Source: Istiophorus platypterus (Eukaryota > Chordata > Actinopteri > Istiophoriformes > Istiophoridae). Taken from it: DNA of 64,000 nt. The position numbers were made by a program, and so were the translations under genes. Shown in pieces: positions 61,681 through 64,000 of this stretch; within the stretch, counting starts at the first letter, position 1; every line of letters starts with the position of its first letter. The notes below the pieces were generated by a model. It was given only the letters and a program-made list of their open reading frames with translations. It had not been told where the DNA came from and searched no databases. Location of the stretch: contig CM029121.1 of assembly GCA_016859345.1 (NCBI GenBank), positions 27,311,527 through 27,375,526 of the forward strand. Reading direction: 5' to 3'.

Positions 61681-64000
61681 TAATAAAACATTAGTTGCGG
61701 TTTCCATTTCTGAAAATGAGACACATATGACGTACATGTGCTTTTTTTTCCTCCTCTGGTGCAGACATCACATCCTGGTGTCAGTCCCCTATGATTCAGT
61801 CCTGTTCATGACTTTCATGTGGTTTTAGGGGGAGTTATAAATATAAATATATTGCTGAGATTTATAGAATAATTTGTCTTAAAGCTTCATTTATTATGAA
61901 GCCTCTCTCACAGTTTAACCGACTCTCTTCTTTATTGTGCTTTTAAAAGGATCATAAATATAAATTCACCTCTTGAACTTTAAATATTTACATTCACTCC
62001 CCCAAGCAGCTATAAAGTTAGAATTAGTTTCCACATTGTGTCAGTATGTAACAGTGTTTATAATTTTATAACATGTTGCCGCTTTTCACTGAAATGATAT
62101 TTATACTCCCATTACTCTCGGACTTAGACATGTCGGTTAATACAAAATTCAGCCTGACGTGTTCGGTATCGTTGGAAACTTTATTTATTTAAGTAGTGAT
62201 GATCACAGATGTTTTTTTTGGGGTCTGATCAAGGTCTGGATTAAGAATTCAGCCGAGAACCGAGAACGCCTTTCAGCCAGGATACTAGTTATATACCAGT
62301 TTCACTCTTTACACTCTTATTGTATAAGGACACCCCGACACTGCCTCTTGTTCCAGGCAGCTGCTGCATTCAGTAGTTTTAGGGTCCTTGTTTTTTATTT
62401 GACTTTTAATTTTCCATTTTCCATCTTATATTTTTTTACTTCACATTTTAGGGAAATAAGTTAATATCCTAACTACATTAATTAATTTTATAGCTACAGA
62501 CATAGTTATGTATAATATTAAAAATATACACTTAAAATACAAAATAATCTAATTTAAAAATACAACACATTTCTAAAGATTTAGACAGTTGTTACGAACC
62601 TTTTTGGCCTGTGAACTTTAAAAAAAAAGGATAAAAAATATCAGTCTTATCATATCAATGACTTGTTAATTGTTTAACATTTCCCATCTTAACTTCTCTG
62701 ATTGTTTAATTTGAATAACATTTTCAAAGGTTTTACAAAAAACTCAATCCATAAAATAAAACATATTTCTCTATAAGAACTATCTCTATGAATCAAGTGA
62801 CAACCCTTCAGGTTTACCTGGTGACCCTCTGGAGGGGCCCCGACCCCCAGGTTGGGAACCAGTGGACTAAAACCTCTACCTGTATATAAGGTAGTTAACA
62901 GCAGCTCCACCTGGAGCAGCTCCAACAGTAAAACATTGCTGAAGCCTCCATGACTCAGGATCAATGATCTGTTCATGTAAAAGAGAATCAGAGACATTTT
63001 ACAGCAAAAGAAGAAATTTTGCAGATAATACTGCACTTTTACTTAGGTAGGAAGTTGAATGCAGGATTTTTGGTTTTAATGGTGTATTTCATCATTGCTA
63101 TACAAGTATTTTAACACAAGTGAAGGATCTGAATAATTATAATTGTCTGCTGCAGCATTAAGATTCTCCTTCACTGGAACTAAAGGACGAAAACCAGCAA
63201 AAACAGACCTAGAGCAGTACAGCAAAGTGTGCAGAGGATGTCCATATACTTTTGGCTACACAGTTCATCTCCTCAATGAAAACCTCTGAAGAACCAACAG
63301 GAAATTTGCCTCGACATCAACATCACTCTCCATGTCGGGAGGAACGCTTTTGGTTATTTCACGGTCGAGGAAACATTTTGCTCTACAGCTCGGAAAAGAA
63401 AATCAGATCCGACATTCATGCCCCCCCCTCGCCCCCCAGGATGAACAGTAATACCTTTGATGATGCCCTCAGTGATCCCCAGAGCTGCTAGCATGGCTGT
63501 GGTTCAACATCGTTTCAGCTTCTTCAATAACAGGAACAAAGACGCCCTCTCCTCCAGAATTTCCATCATAAATCACTTCAATCGCCGTCATTCGTTAATT
63601 AAAAGGTTTAATGAAATGTGAGCGCCGCGTTTTAAATAACATGAACACGGGTGAAAGAATGTAGCCTTAAAAATAAAACATGCAGTAGGGAACTCGTGAG
63701 CTACTGATGTTGGGAGTAGCTGTCATGAGCATATAAACACAAGTGACTGATAATCGGTTATGTTCTCAACCCCTTTACGTCGAAAATGAATTCACATTGT
63801 AAAGAGGCTCAAGAGGGGGAGAAGTGTCATTAGTTCTCTGCTCATACAACAGAGGAAGTTTGATCCACAACACGAAGAAAAGATGTCTTTCGTCTGATTG
63901 AAGTCATGTTTCACTGTACAAGAATGCATAAGGAGCACAGTTGTGACAGGATGGTGTAAAATGTGGTTTATTTTAGTAGTTTATTAAAACAAAAATCTGA

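Larger units (their letters stand above)
59083..64000 (-). other. ptprz1 upstream intron (5' side, incomplete)
   Basis: No exon matching the expected signal peptide or the GWSYTG-type second exon was found on the - strand. Holds (CTG)12 at 60235-60271, a TTTATTAGGTACACCTG motif at 59670-59705, a dispersed repeat at 61395-61680 and an AC tract at 61241-61276. 63475-63500 contains AGAGCTGCTAGCATGGCTG, the expected end of the GTGGCGCTA repeat family. Confidence 0.55.

Noticed and set aside
62689..63036. - strand frame ending LLLTTLYTG before a GTAGAG, resembling the WSYTG end of the missing ptprz1 exon
   Set aside because: Upstream residues lack the expected basic and GW-containing stretch; only three residues agree.
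63430..63500. - strand ATG with MLAALGITEGIIK before GTATTA, a possible first exon
   Set aside because: It overlaps AGAGCTGCTAGCATGGCTG, the end of a dispersed repeat, and does not look like a signal peptide.

Overview
The window is vertebrate nuclear DNA, almost certainly from a ray-finned (probably percomorph) fish. The genes are split into many short exons with GT-AG introns. The DNA is full of (CA)n/(TG)n microsatellites, and several interspersed repeats look like families common in teleost genomes. There are no bacterial-style operons, CRISPR arrays or phage features.

Two genes lie tail to tail. On the + strand, 1143-6374, are the last six coding exons of aass (alpha-aminoadipic semialdehyde synthase, lysine degradation). 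They give 254 residues of the C-terminal saccharopine dehydrogenase half, ending at a TAG at 6372-6374 with an AATAAA at 6526. On the - strand, 59082-12712, are 28 consecutive coding exons of ptprz1 (receptor-type protein tyrosine phosphatase zeta). They code for about 1,881 residues: a carbonic-anhydrase-like domain, one fibronectin III domain, a 776-codon Ser/Thr/Pro-rich chondroitin-sulfate attachment exon, one membrane span, an active phosphatase domain D1, an inactive D2, and a C-terminal ESLV PDZ-binding motif. Every exon junction listed was checked by hand and keeps one reading frame. The signal-peptide exon and the exon after it were not found and should lie above 64000. The same AASS-PTPRZ1 neighbourhood is known on human chromosome 7q31, which supports both calls. 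The two genes are metabolically unrelated and simply share conserved synteny.

Layout: 1-1002 pure (TG)n inside an aass intron; 1143-6550 aass 3' end; 6550-12160 convergent intergenic DNA with locally repeated GCTAACGTTAG motifs; 12161-59082 ptprz1; 59083-64000 first visible part of a ptprz1 upstream intron. Notable non-coding structure includes a 28-bp GC-rich minisatellite of about 57 copies (50287-51904) that is G-quadruplex-prone on the transcribed-RNA strand, a 30-bp minisatellite abutting an aass acceptor, a 61-bp near-perfect palindrome, a candidate Harbinger-like MITE, and several CA/TG repeats lying within about 10 nt of splice sites.

I found no evidence for a new multi-gene system. 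The interesting signals concern splice-site-linked repeats, isoform structure of ptprz1 and repeat biology.
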